From the NCBI RefSeq assembly GCF_002754245.1, contig NZ_PEEX01000001.1:2832001-2896000 (forward strand): a stretch of DNA of 64,000 nucleotides, in the 5' to 3' direction. Each line of letters starts with the position of its first letter. Positions within the stretch are counted from its first letter, which is position 1. The notes under the pieces are model-generated. The model was not told the origin of the DNA, made no database searches, and was given only the letters and a program-made list of their open reading frames with translations. The DNA comes from Chryseobacterium sp. 52 (GTDB taxonomy: Bacteria; Bacteroidota; Bacteroidia; Flavobacteriales; Weeksellaceae). The position numbers were made by a program, and so were the translations under genes. Below, piece by piece: positions 16,432-24,725 of the stretch.

Positions 16432-16472
16432 CGATAAATAAAATCTATAATTGTTTTTAGCGAATCTGTATT

Positions 16473-16499
16473 AAAAAAGCCCTGAAATCAGAGCTTTTT
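16473..16499 (-). terminator. Terminator of the aminotransferase gene
   Basis: Minus strand AAAAAGCTCTGA, two-base loop, TCAGGGCTTTTT, a 12-base stem with one G-U, ending in U-rich sequence. It lies 44 bases after the aminotransferase stop. Confidence 0.78.
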
Positions 16500-16542
16500 G
16501 TTTACTTTATACTAATTTTTATCGAGTCTAAATTTGAATATA

Positions 16543-17736
16543 TTAACTAAACGGAGCTAATAATTCTTTGATTCGTTTCATAGCTTCTCTCAGGTCTTCT
16601 TCAGAAGCAGCGTAAGAGAATCTGATACACTCAGGACTTCCGAAAGAAACACCGCCCACACATCCTACATGAGCATGCTCTAACAGGAACATCGCAAAGT
16701 CATCTGAATCTTTGATTTCCGTACCGTTCAGTGTTTTTCCGATATAATGGGAAATATCCGGGAAGAAGTAAAATGCAGCCTTTGGAAGCAGAACTTTAAA
16801 TCCTGGAATTTCTTTCATCAGATCATAGACAAGGTTTCTTCTTATCTGGAAAGCATCAATCATGTATTTATATTCAGAAGGATCCGTTTTTAAAGCGGTA
16901 ATAGAAGCTCTCTGTGCTACAGTATTTGCTCCGCTGGTCATCTGTCCCTGAATTTTCTCACAAGCCTTTGCCAGCCATTCCGGACATGCAGAATATCCGA
17001 TTCTCCATCCTGTCATTGCAAAAGCTTTAGACATTCCGTTGATCACTGCCGTTTGTTCATATACTTCAGGAAACTGAGCTATAGACGTAGTTTTTGTCTC
17101 ATAATTAATGTACTCATAGATTTCATCAGAGATCACCGTAACATGAGGATATTTGGCAATAACTTTTGCCATAGATTTAAGCTCATCATACGTGTAATAT
17201 CCACCGGACGGATTACACGGAGAACTGAAAAGGATAACTTTTGTTTTATCTGTAATAGATTCTTCCAGCTGCTCAGCCGTTATTTTGAAATCAGTCACAT
17301 AAGAAGTAGGAAGCATCACAGAAACTCCACCCATCATTTTCACCATTTCATCATAGCTTACCCAGTAAGGAACAGGAAGAAGAACTTCATCTCCATCATT
17401 GATCACGGAAGCTAATACATTTAAAATAGCCTGCTTGGCTCCGTTTGAAACACATATTTGTGAAGGCTTATATTCCAGATCGTTGTCTCTTTTTAATTTA
17501 TGGGCTATCGCTTCACGAAGTTCAAGAAATCCCGGAACAGGAGAGTAGTGGCTGTAGTTTTCATTGATTGCATCAAAAGCCGCCTGTTTAATATTATCCG
17601 GTACATCAAAATCCGGTTCGCCGAGAGTAAGACTGATTACATCAATGCCTGCGGCCTTCATTTCTCTTGCTTTGTTTGACATTACGAAAGTCTGTGAGTA
17701 ACCTAATCTCTTTACTCTGTCTGAAAGTTTATCCAT
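16543..17736 (-). CDS. Class I PLP-dependent aminotransferase (aspartate aminotransferase-like)
   Basis: A 397-residue fold-type I aminotransferase of the thermophilic-type aspartate aminotransferase group (I-gamma). Motifs include SLTLGEPDFDVP near 40, SNGAKQAILN near 100, SPCNPSGGYY with the conserved Asn near 175, SDEIYEYINY near 205, the PLP lysine K237 in GMSKAFAMTGWRIGY and the substrate-carboxylate Arg in CIRFSYA near 370. It exchanges amino groups between an amino acid, probably aspartate, and 2-oxoglutarate. Specificity cannot be fixed from sequence alone. It is monocistronic with its own promoter and terminator. Confidence 0.88.
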   Translation of the reverse strand: MDKLSDRVKRLGYSQTFVMSNKAREMKAAGIDVISLTLGEPDFDVPDNIKQAAFDAINENYSHYSPVPGFLELREAIAHKLKRDNDLEYKPSQICVSNGAKQAILNVLASVINDGDEVLLPVPYWVSYDEMVKMMGGVSVMLPTSYVTDFKITAEQLEESITDKTKVILFSSPCNPSGGYYTYDELKSMAKVIAKYPHVTVISDEIYEYINYETKTTSIAQFPEVYEQTAVINGMSKAFAMTGWRIGYSACPEWLAKACEKIQGQMTSGANTVAQRASITALKTDPSEYKYMIDAFQIRRNLVYDLMKEIPGFKVLLPKAAFYFFPDISHYIGKTLNGTEIKDSDDFAMFLLEHAHVGCVGGVSFGSPECIRFSYAASEEDLREAMKRIKELLAPFS

Positions 17737-17756
17737 ATGATGATTTTGAATTTTAA

Positions 17757-17764
17757 CAAATATA
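17757..17764 (-). promoter_or_regulatory. -7 box of the aminotransferase gene
   Basis: TATATTTG on the minus strand, 20 bases before the start codon. No good -33 box is seen. Confidence 0.5.
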
Positions 17765-17837
17765 TAATAAAAACGATTTGCCGGGAAATAAAAGTGGTCT
17801 GATAAAAAAGATTTTTGTCAGGTTTTAATTTAATCAG

Positions 17838-17845
17838 TAGATTTG
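17838..17845 (+). promoter_or_regulatory. Candidate -7 box for the GLPGLI gene
   Basis: TAGATTTG matches TAnnTTTG, 57 bases before the ATG at 17903. Confidence 0.35.
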
Positions 17846-17902
17846 AAATACTAGGGTTCCGCTTGCTTAAAATGACATTTCAATCCTATATCACCTCAAA
17901 AA

Positions 17903-18730
17903 ATGTATAGACTTTTATTTTTATTACTGGCTTCCTTTATTTCAGCCCAGAGTTACCGTTTTGTTTACGAATATAAAATGAAACCTGATGCAGGAAAGAA
18001 AGATTCTCTGATAACGGATTATATGAATCTGGACACGGATGGCAAAAAATCTTATTTCTATAATGCCGTAAAATACGAACGGGATTCTCTTTACAGTGCT
18101 GATAAAAGCTATCCTGCGCTTTTAAAAAGTAAACATTATGATCGCAATTTAAATTATACCATTGAGAAAGAATACTCTAAAAAGACAGTTACCTTTTATA
18201 ACAAATATAAAACGGTAAACATGGTAACCACAGATAATGAGGTTCCGAAGTGGAAAATTGAAAATGATTTCAAAAAAATCAATACAATAAACTGTCAGAA
18301 AGCGGTAGCAGATTATAAAGGCAGAAAATGGGAAGCCTGGTTCAGTAAAGACTTTCCGATGAGTGATGGCCCTTATAAATTCAACGGACTTCCGGGACTT
18401 GTCGTTTCGATAAAAGATAGCGAAAACGACCATGTCTTTGACTTAATTCAGATTAAAAAAATCAATACAGTAACTGCTTTTATTCCTAAAAATAATAAGC
18501 AGATGACCAGTGCAGAATACAGAAAACTCATGAACAACTACACATTTATACCTGCGGAAGATATTGCCGGAATGAATGTAGATTCTAAAGCAGGAATCAT
18601 TGGAATGGAGCTGAAAGACGGGTATGTCACCCAGTTGGATTATAATGAGCTTAAGAAAAGTGGTAAACAAATGGATGTGCTGATTGCTAAGAAACTCAGG
18701 ATGACCAATAATCCTATTGAAAAAGAATGA
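17903..18730 (+). CDS. GLPGLI family secreted protein
   Basis: A 275-residue exported protein with a signal peptide at 1-16 (ending SAQS). The motif FNGLPGLVVSIKD near residue 160 is the signature after which the GLPGLI family (TIGR01200) is named, and the preceding CQKAVADYKGRKWEAWFSKDFPMSDGPYKF block is also typical. The family is widespread in Bacteroidota, often near TonB-dependent receptors, and has no known biochemical role; it is probably a periplasmic or surface beta-rich protein. No operon partner is obvious. Confidence 0.88.
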   Translation: MYRLLFLLLASFISAQSYRFVYEYKMKPDAGKKDSLITDYMNLDTDGKKSYFYNAVKYERDSLYSADKSYPALLKSKHYDRNLNYTIEKEYSKKTVTFYNKYKTVNMVTTDNEVPKWKIENDFKKINTINCQKAVADYKGRKWEAWFSKDFPMSDGPYKFNGLPGLVVSIKDSENDHVFDLIQIKKINTVTAFIPKNNKQMTSAEYRKLMNNYTFIPAEDIAGMNVDSKAGIIGMELKDGYVTQLDYNELKKSGKQMDVLIAKKLRMTNNPIEKE

Positions 18731-18909
18731 AGAAAGACAGGCTGCCGAAAATAAGTCTTTTTTTTTATCCCGATTAGTATTTATTTTTATGACTTTTTAG
18801 GGTTTATCTGTAAATAATATAGTGAAAACCTAATCTCCACGAAATCTGAGCGAAAAATCACTTCTGAAGCCCTATGTTTTGTATATTTAATCCATCTTAT
18901 ACTGATCAT

Positions 18910-20247
18910 ATGAAATATTCTCTTCTCTTATTGCTGGTTCCTTTTGTCGGTTTTTCGCAGGTGCGTTCAAAAGATGCTGAAATAAAGAAATACGTTTCCG
19001 AAGTGAGTTCAGATTCCTTAAAGTCTTATATCGATAAGCTGGTGGGTTTTCATACCAGACATACCTTAAGTTCCATTGACGATAAAAAACAGGGCATAGG
19101 AGCTGCAAGAAACTGGGTGTTGGGGAAATTTAAAGAATATGCCGGAAACTCCGGTGGGAGAATGGAAGTATACTTACAGCAGGGCGATATTCAGCCGGAT
19201 GGAAAACGGATAGACAAAATGGTCAACCTTGGAAATCCTGTCGCATTTCTGAAAGGGACAGATCCCAATGATAAAAGAATTTTCCTGATTTCCGCGCATC
19301 TGGATTCCCGGGTGACTGATGTGATGAACAGAACGTCATTCGCGCCGGGAGCCAATGATGATGGCAGTGGCGTAAGTGCTGTCATAGAAGCAGCGAGGAT
19401 TTTGAGCAAATCGTCGTTTCCCGCTTCTGTTATTTTCGTTGCCTTTTCCGGGGAAGAACAGTCGTTGCTGGGTTCGAAATTATTAGCTGATCAAGCTAAA
19501 AAGGAAAACCTCCAGATAGAAGCTGTACTGAATAATGATATGATAGGAAATCCTAAAGCAGGAGAAACCGGAGAAATCAATACCCGCACACTAAGGGTTT
19601 TCAGTGAAGGATTGCCGTATGCGGAACTGGATAAAAAAGCAATGACTATAAGAAATTTAGGACTGGAAAACGACAGTGAATCCAGACAATTGGCCCGGTA
19701 CATTAAAGAGACTGCAGAGAAATATGTAAAAGGACTTGAAGTAAAATTAATCTACAGAAATGACAGATTTCTTCGCGGTGGCGATCATTCCAGCTTTGTT
19801 AATGAAGGATTTCCTTCCGTAAGGCTTACTGAATATTATGAAAACTATGATCATCAGCATCAGGATGTAAGAGTGGAAAATAACAGGCAATATGGTGACC
19901 TCGCTGAGTTTATAGACTATAAATACCTTCAAAAGAATGTAGCTGCCAATATTGCGGTACTCGCCAGTCTTGCCAAATCCACCCCAAAACCAGAACATGT
20001 GGAAATGAAGGTTAAAGAACTCACCAATTCCACTACACTGCAATGGGAGAGGCCAAAATCCGGAACGCCGGCAGGATATTATGTGCTTGTAAGAGAAACA
20101 GATAGCCCGCTATGGCAAAAAAAGATATTCACCACAGAACTTTCCGTTAAAATTCCGCTTTCAAAGGACAATTATATTTTTGCAGTACAAACAGCTGACC
20201 CAAACGGAAATGTAAGCGTTGCTGTTATTCCGGGGATTGCAAGGTGA
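18910..20247 (+). CDS. Secreted M28-family metallopeptidase with C-terminal Fn3-like domain
   Basis: A 445-residue protein from the ATG at 18910, chosen because MKYSLLLLLVPFVGFSQ is a good signal peptide; an upstream in-frame ATG at 18874 adds twelve unlikely residues. All M28 zinc and catalytic residues are visible: H130 and D132 in SAHLDSR, D150 in GANDDGSG, E182-E183 in SGEEQ, D210 in NNDMIGN and a late His in YENYDHQHQD. Residues from about 365 to 445 (VKELTNSTTLQWERP and so on) resemble a fibronectin type III domain. It is only distantly related to the triplet at 4.2-8.3 kb and is expected to be an active aminopeptidase. Confidence 0.88.
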   Translation: MKYSLLLLLVPFVGFSQVRSKDAEIKKYVSEVSSDSLKSYIDKLVGFHTRHTLSSIDDKKQGIGAARNWVLGKFKEYAGNSGGRMEVYLQQGDIQPDGKRIDKMVNLGNPVAFLKGTDPNDKRIFLISAHLDSRVTDVMNRTSFAPGANDDGSGVSAVIEAARILSKSSFPASVIFVAFSGEEQSLLGSKLLADQAKKENLQIEAVLNNDMIGNPKAGETGEINTRTLRVFSEGLPYAELDKKAMTIRNLGLENDSESRQLARYIKETAEKYVKGLEVKLIYRNDRFLRGGDHSSFVNEGFPSVRLTEYYENYDHQHQDVRVENNRQYGDLAEFIDYKYLQKNVAANIAVLASLAKSTPKPEHVEMKVKELTNSTTLQWERPKSGTPAGYYVLVRETDSPLWQKKIFTTELSVKIPLSKDNYIFAVQTADPNGNVSVAVIPGIAR

Positions 20248-20284
20248 TCTGTTGCTGTTGAAAGGTCAAATCACAACAACTCGA

Positions 20285-20316
20285 TTTGAATACAATGGAA
20301 ATAAAACTTATTTTTG
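20285..20316 (+). promoter_or_regulatory. rsmG promoter
   Basis: TTTG, 20-base spacer, TATTTTTG, ending 18 bases before the ATG at 20335. Both boxes match the Bacteroidota consensus exactly and support that start. Confidence 0.65.
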
Positions 20317-20334
20317 TGGATTATAATAATTCAT

Positions 20335-20970
20335 ATGTCAGCATCGTTACTATTAAAATACTTTCCGGATCTTACAGAGAAGCAGATCGAGCAGTTTAAC
20401 CAATTGGAAAAACTGTATAATGAATGGAATGAAAAAATCAATGTGATCTCAAGAAAAGATATGGAATCCCTGTATGAAAAACACGTTCTTCATTCTTTAG
20501 GAATTGCGAAAGTAATGGAGTTTGCACCGGGAACAAAGGTATTGGATATTGGAACTGGCGGAGGTTTTCCCGGAATTCCCCTGGCGATATTGTTTCCTGA
20601 CACCGAATTTACGTTAATTGATTCAATCGGAAAGAAAATCACTGTCGTAAAAGCAGTGGCAGAAGGAATCGGACTGACCAATTTAACGGCTATTCACGAA
20701 AGAGCAGAAAAAGTAAAAGAAAAGTTCCATTTTGTGGTAAGCCGGGCAGTAACACAAATGCCTGAATTCCTGAGATGGCTGAAAGGAAAATTTGAAAAAG
20801 AACAGATTAATCCCAAACATAACGGAGTTTTATATTTAAAAGGCGGAGATCTTGCTGAAGAACTGGGCGGAATTAAATGTGAAATATTCAACCTTAAAAA
20901 CTATTTTGATGAAGAATTTTTTGATACTAAAAAAGTGATTTATGTATCAAAAGGTAATTTTAATTCTTAA
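20335..20970 (+). CDS. rsmG: 16S rRNA (guanine527-N7)-methyltransferase
   Basis: A 211-residue class I SAM methyltransferase of the RsmG/GidB family. The SAM-binding motif VLDIGTGGGFPGIPLAI (about 69-85) is diagnostic, and VVSRAVTQMPEFLRW and the N-terminal helical LTEKQIEQFNQLEKLYNEWN also match. It methylates N7 of G527 in 16S rRNA; loss often gives low-level streptomycin resistance. The start at 20335 is preferred to the in-frame ATG at 20314 because the promoter's expected start point lies between them. It may begin the transcript that continues into the next three genes. Confidence 0.93.
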   Translation: MSASLLLKYFPDLTEKQIEQFNQLEKLYNEWNEKINVISRKDMESLYEKHVLHSLGIAKVMEFAPGTKVLDIGTGGGFPGIPLAILFPDTEFTLIDSIGKKITVVKAVAEGIGLTNLTAIHERAEKVKEKFHFVVSRAVTQMPEFLRWLKGKFEKEQINPKHNGVLYLKGGDLAEELGGIKCEIFNLKNYFDEEFFDTKKVIYVSKGNFNS

Positions 20971-21032
20971 TTTTGTATAATTAGGAGATAATTTTTACTG
21001 AATTTTTGTTAATAATCAGTAAATTAGAGGTT

Positions 21033-21434
21033 ATGAAAAATCTTTTACATATAGGATTTTCCGTATTGTTTTTAGGAATGATGGTTGTCTCCTGTGAAGA
21101 TGATGACTATCAGACTATACAGGCCATAGGTAAGATTAAGATCGACAGTGTAAAGATCATGAAAGATACCATGGATGTATATACAATACAGAGCATTAAG
21201 ACGTATTCTACTTATCCGTCCCAATGTGAAGGGTTTTACGGATATGATTATATTCATAACAGTAATCTTGAAAGATCAGTTACCGCTTATAAATATTCCA
21301 CGGAAGGTCCCTGTGCACAGGAAGCTCATGTAGGTACAAACCAGATCAACTTCAGTCCGCGCCAGACAGGAACTTATACCTTTAAATTCTGGAACGGCAG
21401 CAGCTGGATCACCAAAACAATTGTAGTTGAATAA
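21033..21434 (+). CDS. Small lipoprotein of unknown function
   Basis: A 133-residue protein with a lipoprotein signal: MKNLLHIGFSVLFLGMM then VVSC with C21 as the lipidated cysteine and the acidic CEDDD following, as in outer-membrane lipoproteins of Bacteroidota. The mature part is beta-rich, has two conserved-looking cysteines (CEGFYGYDY and GPCAQEAHVG) that may pair, and ends in an Ig-like strand TYTFKFWNGSSWITKTIVV. I do not recognise the family. The start at 21033 is chosen from the signal peptide. It ends 2 bases before the next gene. Confidence 0.7.
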   Translation: MKNLLHIGFSVLFLGMMVVSCEDDDYQTIQAIGKIKIDSVKIMKDTMDVYTIQSIKTYSTYPSQCEGFYGYDYIHNSNLERSVTAYKYSTEGPCAQEAHVGTNQINFSPRQTGTYTFKFWNGSSWITKTIVVE

Positions 21435-21436
21435 TA

Positions 21437-21973
21437 ATGAAACTGATCTCTCTTTTCTGCCTGTTTGCGGTACATACCCTGTTTGGACAGAAGATCATCT
21501 GGCAGGAAGACCGAAAACTGATCTGGGATAATTTTAAAAGTCCCGTCAATACGAAAAACAATCCCGATGTGGCTGCCTATACCCATTGTGGCTGGGAATA
21601 TTCTGTAGTAAAATCTTCTAATCCCAGGTCTCCGGTTAAAATTGAGATTGCAGCTATTTTTAATGAAGAGAGATCCTGGAAAGACACAAAAAAGATGAGT
21701 GATTACATTCTTCTGCACGAGCAAAAACATTTTGATATTGCAGAACTTTTTGCCAGAAAATTCAGGAAAGAAGTCGCAGAAAAGATTAAAACCTCCGGTG
21801 ATTACGATAAAAATTTTAAAGCAGTTTATAACAAAATATCAAACGAGTACAAAAAATATCAGATCTCCTATGACAAAATAACAGAACATGGGATGAATAA
21901 AGAAAAACAGGCAGAATATAATGCCATCATTGCTGAAGAAATAGACAACTTAAAAAGCTATAAAGCCTCTTGA
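21437..21973 (+). CDS. DUF922-like secreted putative zinc protease
   Basis: A 178-residue exported protein with a signal peptide at 1-18 (ending LFGQ). The central motif ILLHEQKHFDIAELFARKF carries an HExxH-type site (H94, E95, H98), matching DUF922 (PF06037), a family with metalloprotease-like HExxH sequences. The C-terminal half is a long charged helix. An N-terminal segment W-x-D-F-K-S (LIWDNFKSPV) is also typical. The gene is packed between the lipoprotein gene and the AddB-like gene, whose TTG start overlaps this stop, so coupling is likely. Confidence 0.8.
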   Translation: MKLISLFCLFAVHTLFGQKIIWQEDRKLIWDNFKSPVNTKNNPDVAAYTHCGWEYSVVKSSNPRSPVKIEIAAIFNEERSWKDTKKMSDYILLHEQKHFDIAELFARKFRKEVAEKIKTSGDYDKNFKAVYNKISNEYKKYQISYDKITEHGMNKEKQAEYNAIIAEEIDNLKSYKAS

Positions 21974-24663
21974 AATTCCTCAATAAGATTATCCACGAAC
22001 TGCTGGCCCAAAATCCGGACCTCTCGGACTTTAATATCGTTCTGCCCGGAAAACGTCCCATCGTATTCATCAGACAGATCCTGGAAGAAAACAATTATTC
22101 CGGATTTCTTCCCAATTTTTTTACTGTAGAAGACCTGATCAACAGGATTGCAGATAAGCAGCCCGTGCAGGGGATCTCCCTCTGGCTTTTTGCCTTTGAT
22201 GTATACCGGAACCTGGGGCTTATTCCCAGAGATAATTTTTCGGACTTTTTAAAGTGGTTTCCGACACTTCAGAAAGACTGGGATGATATTCTTAAGTTTT
22301 CTGATAGTGACGAAGCTGTTTTGCAGTATATGTTTGACGAAGAAAGGATCAAAGAATGGGCTCAGGATTTGGGAGAAGATGATGATGTTCCGCGTAAAAA
22401 GTTCCTTAATTTCTGGCAGAATATGAATATTTTTCTTCCTGTTTTAAAGAAAAAATTACAGGAAAAAAACTGGGCTACTTCCGGAATGATTCATGAAACA
22501 GCCAAAGCACAGATCGTTGATTTTGCTAAAAACACTTCCGAACATTTTGTTTTCTGTGGCTTTAATGCCTTTACGCCGGTTGAAGAGAAGCTGGTAAGAA
22601 GTCTGTTGCAGTGGAATAAAGCGCAGTGCTTCTTTCAGGCAGATCATTACTATTTTGATGATGAAAGACAGGAAGCCGGAAAATTCCTCAGAAATCATAA
22701 AACATGGAAAGAATTTGATGACAAAAGAGCTTTTCAGTGGATTGAGGATGATTTTAACCAGCCTAAAAATATAAAAGTATACGAAGTTTCCGGAAATGTA
22801 ACGCAGACCAAAGTACTGCCCGAAATTTTTAAGGAAATTGAAAATAAAACCTATTCCAATACAGCTGTTGTATTGTTGGATGAAAATCTTCTTCCTGCCA
22901 GTCTGGATGTGATGTACGGTGTTGAAAACCTGAATATTACCATGGGGTTTCCGCTGAAGAATCTTTCCTTCTCCAATGCGGTAAAACAGCTTTTTTATCT
23001 TCAGAAACAGCTGGAGAAAAATAAATCGTCCTATTACTACAGAGATATATTTCCTATCCTCGAAGAACTTCCGAAATCGGCTGAGGATGAATTGATTATC
23101 AGTAGTTTCAGAACAAAAATAGAAGAACGGAATATCGTGTATATATCGAGAAAGCTTTTAGAAGAACTTCTGAGTGAGCTTTCCTATTTTAATCTTCTTA
23201 AAAAGGCTGATGATACAGGTGTTTATCTGGATATGCTGATCAATTTCTGCCGAGAGATCAAATGGCTGGAGATAGATGATATTCAGTATGAAAACGTTTC
23301 CCACTTTGAGAATGCATTCAGAATCATTAAAAACCAGCTGAGTCCTTATGATTTTGAGATTACAATGGAAACGCTGGAAATCCTGATTAACCAGCATGTG
23401 AATTCCGAAAGTATAGATTTTCAGGGCGAACCTCTCCGTGGGCTTCAGATTATGGGGCTGCTGGAAACGCGTCTTCTGAATTTTGAAAATGTCATTATGC
23501 TTTCTGTGAATGAAGGGAAGCTTCCTTTGGGAAATTCACAGAATACTTATATACCTTTTGATATCAGAAGGTATTTTGATCTTCATACCTTTTTGGAAAA
23601 TGACAGTATTTATGCCTATCACTTTTACCGACTGATTCAGGATTCTAAAAATGTCCATCTGTTGTACAATGCGCTCAGCTCCGGAGTGAATACCGGGGAA
23701 AAAAGCAGATTCATTACACAGATCGAAATGGAGAGTTCTCATCAGATAGAACATCTCATTATTGAAAATTCTTCTGAGCCTATTGCTTCCGAGCCTATAG
23801 AAATTCCGAAGACGCAGATTGTGATGGAAAGACTTCAGAAATGGAAAGAAAAGGTATCAGCGTCGCATCTTACCAGTTATCTTTATAACCCGATAGATTT
23901 TTATCTTTCCAAGATATTAAAGACCTCTGAAACGGATGAAATAGAAGAAGAACTGTCAGTTAAAAATTACGGAAATCTGGTTCATTATTCACTTCAAGAA
24001 GTGTATGAGATACTTAAAGGTAAGGTTTTAAAAGAAAAGGATTTACAGAGTTCAATTAAAGATATAGATAAATACATTAATGTTGCCATTGAAAAGCTGA
24101 AGCATCAGCCTGAATTCTATGAAAAAGGGATGAATTATATCCACAGAGCGATTGCTAAAAAAGTAATTGAAAACGTGCTTAATCATGATCTCGAACTGAT
24201 TAGAAATGGTAATACTCTGGAAATTTTAGACATTGAAAAGCGATTTGAAAATGTAGATTTTTACCTTGATACCAATGACAAAATTTCATTCTTTGGGTTT
24301 ATTGACAGGATAGACCGTCTGAACGGAACTTTAAGAATTATTGATTATAAGACTGCAAAAATCAAAAACCTCACGGTAAAAATAGACGGTGATAATGTTG
24401 CTGAGTATTTTCATAACAGTGACCGGAAACAGGCGCTTCAGCTTTGCATTTACCATTATGTGGTACAGAACCTTCCTGAATTTTGGGGACTTCCTATTGA
24501 AACGGGAATCTGGAGCTTTGCCGAAGCCCGAAAAGGAGTGGTTTCCCTGCAGTTTGATAAAGGAAATATTGATGATGCGATGATGTCTGTGAAAAACCTT
24601 ATTCTGGAAATTCTGAATCCGGATTTTAATTTTGTTGAAAATATCAAGTCTTTTTCCAATTAA
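21970..24663 (+). CDS. AddB-like PD-(D/E)XK family nuclease
   Basis: An 897-residue protein. The N-terminal FNIVLPGKRPIVFIRQILEE recalls the inactivated helicase part of AddB/RexB proteins. The C-terminus carries the nuclease core: SASHLTSYLYNPIDFYLSKIL near 635, FIDRIDRL near 777 and RIIDYKTAK with D792 and K794, a PD-(D/E)XK site. Such proteins join an AddA/UvrD-type helicase in double-strand-break end processing; no partner is next to it. The only plausible start is TTG at 21970, overlapping the upstream TGA (TTGA), because no in-frame ATG precedes the conserved N-terminus. Confidence 0.85.
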   Translation: MKFLNKIIHELLAQNPDLSDFNIVLPGKRPIVFIRQILEENNYSGFLPNFFTVEDLINRIADKQPVQGISLWLFAFDVYRNLGLIPRDNFSDFLKWFPTLQKDWDDILKFSDSDEAVLQYMFDEERIKEWAQDLGEDDDVPRKKFLNFWQNMNIFLPVLKKKLQEKNWATSGMIHETAKAQIVDFAKNTSEHFVFCGFNAFTPVEEKLVRSLLQWNKAQCFFQADHYYFDDERQEAGKFLRNHKTWKEFDDKRAFQWIEDDFNQPKNIKVYEVSGNVTQTKVLPEIFKEIENKTYSNTAVVLLDENLLPASLDVMYGVENLNITMGFPLKNLSFSNAVKQLFYLQKQLEKNKSSYYYRDIFPILEELPKSAEDELIISSFRTKIEERNIVYISRKLLEELLSELSYFNLLKKADDTGVYLDMLINFCREIKWLEIDDIQYENVSHFENAFRIIKNQLSPYDFEITMETLEILINQHVNSESIDFQGEPLRGLQIMGLLETRLLNFENVIMLSVNEGKLPLGNSQNTYIPFDIRRYFDLHTFLENDSIYAYHFYRLIQDSKNVHLLYNALSSGVNTGEKSRFITQIEMESSHQIEHLIIENSSEPIASEPIEIPKTQIVMERLQKWKEKVSASHLTSYLYNPIDFYLSKILKTSETDEIEEELSVKNYGNLVHYSLQEVYEILKGKVLKEKDLQSSIKDIDKYINVAIEKLKHQPEFYEKGMNYIHRAIAKKVIENVLNHDLELIRNGNTLEILDIEKRFENVDFYLDTNDKISFFGFIDRIDRLNGTLRIIDYKTAKIKNLTVKIDGDNVAEYFHNSDRKQALQLCIYHYVVQNLPEFWGLPIETGIWSFAEARKGVVSLQFDKGNIDDAMMSVKNLILEILNPDFNFVENIKSFSN

Positions 24664-24666
24664 AAA

Positions 24667-24687
24667 TGCACTCCATTGCTGAAGTGC
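24667..24687 (-). terminator. Weak hairpin between convergent genes
   Basis: TGCACT / AGTGCA with a nine-base loop, followed on the minus strand by TTTTT. It may end transcription of the hydrolase gene whose stop is at 24726. Confidence 0.4.
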
Positions 24688-24725
24688 ACTCAATTTGAAA
24701 TGAAGAATATACTAGCGTGGTCGTC

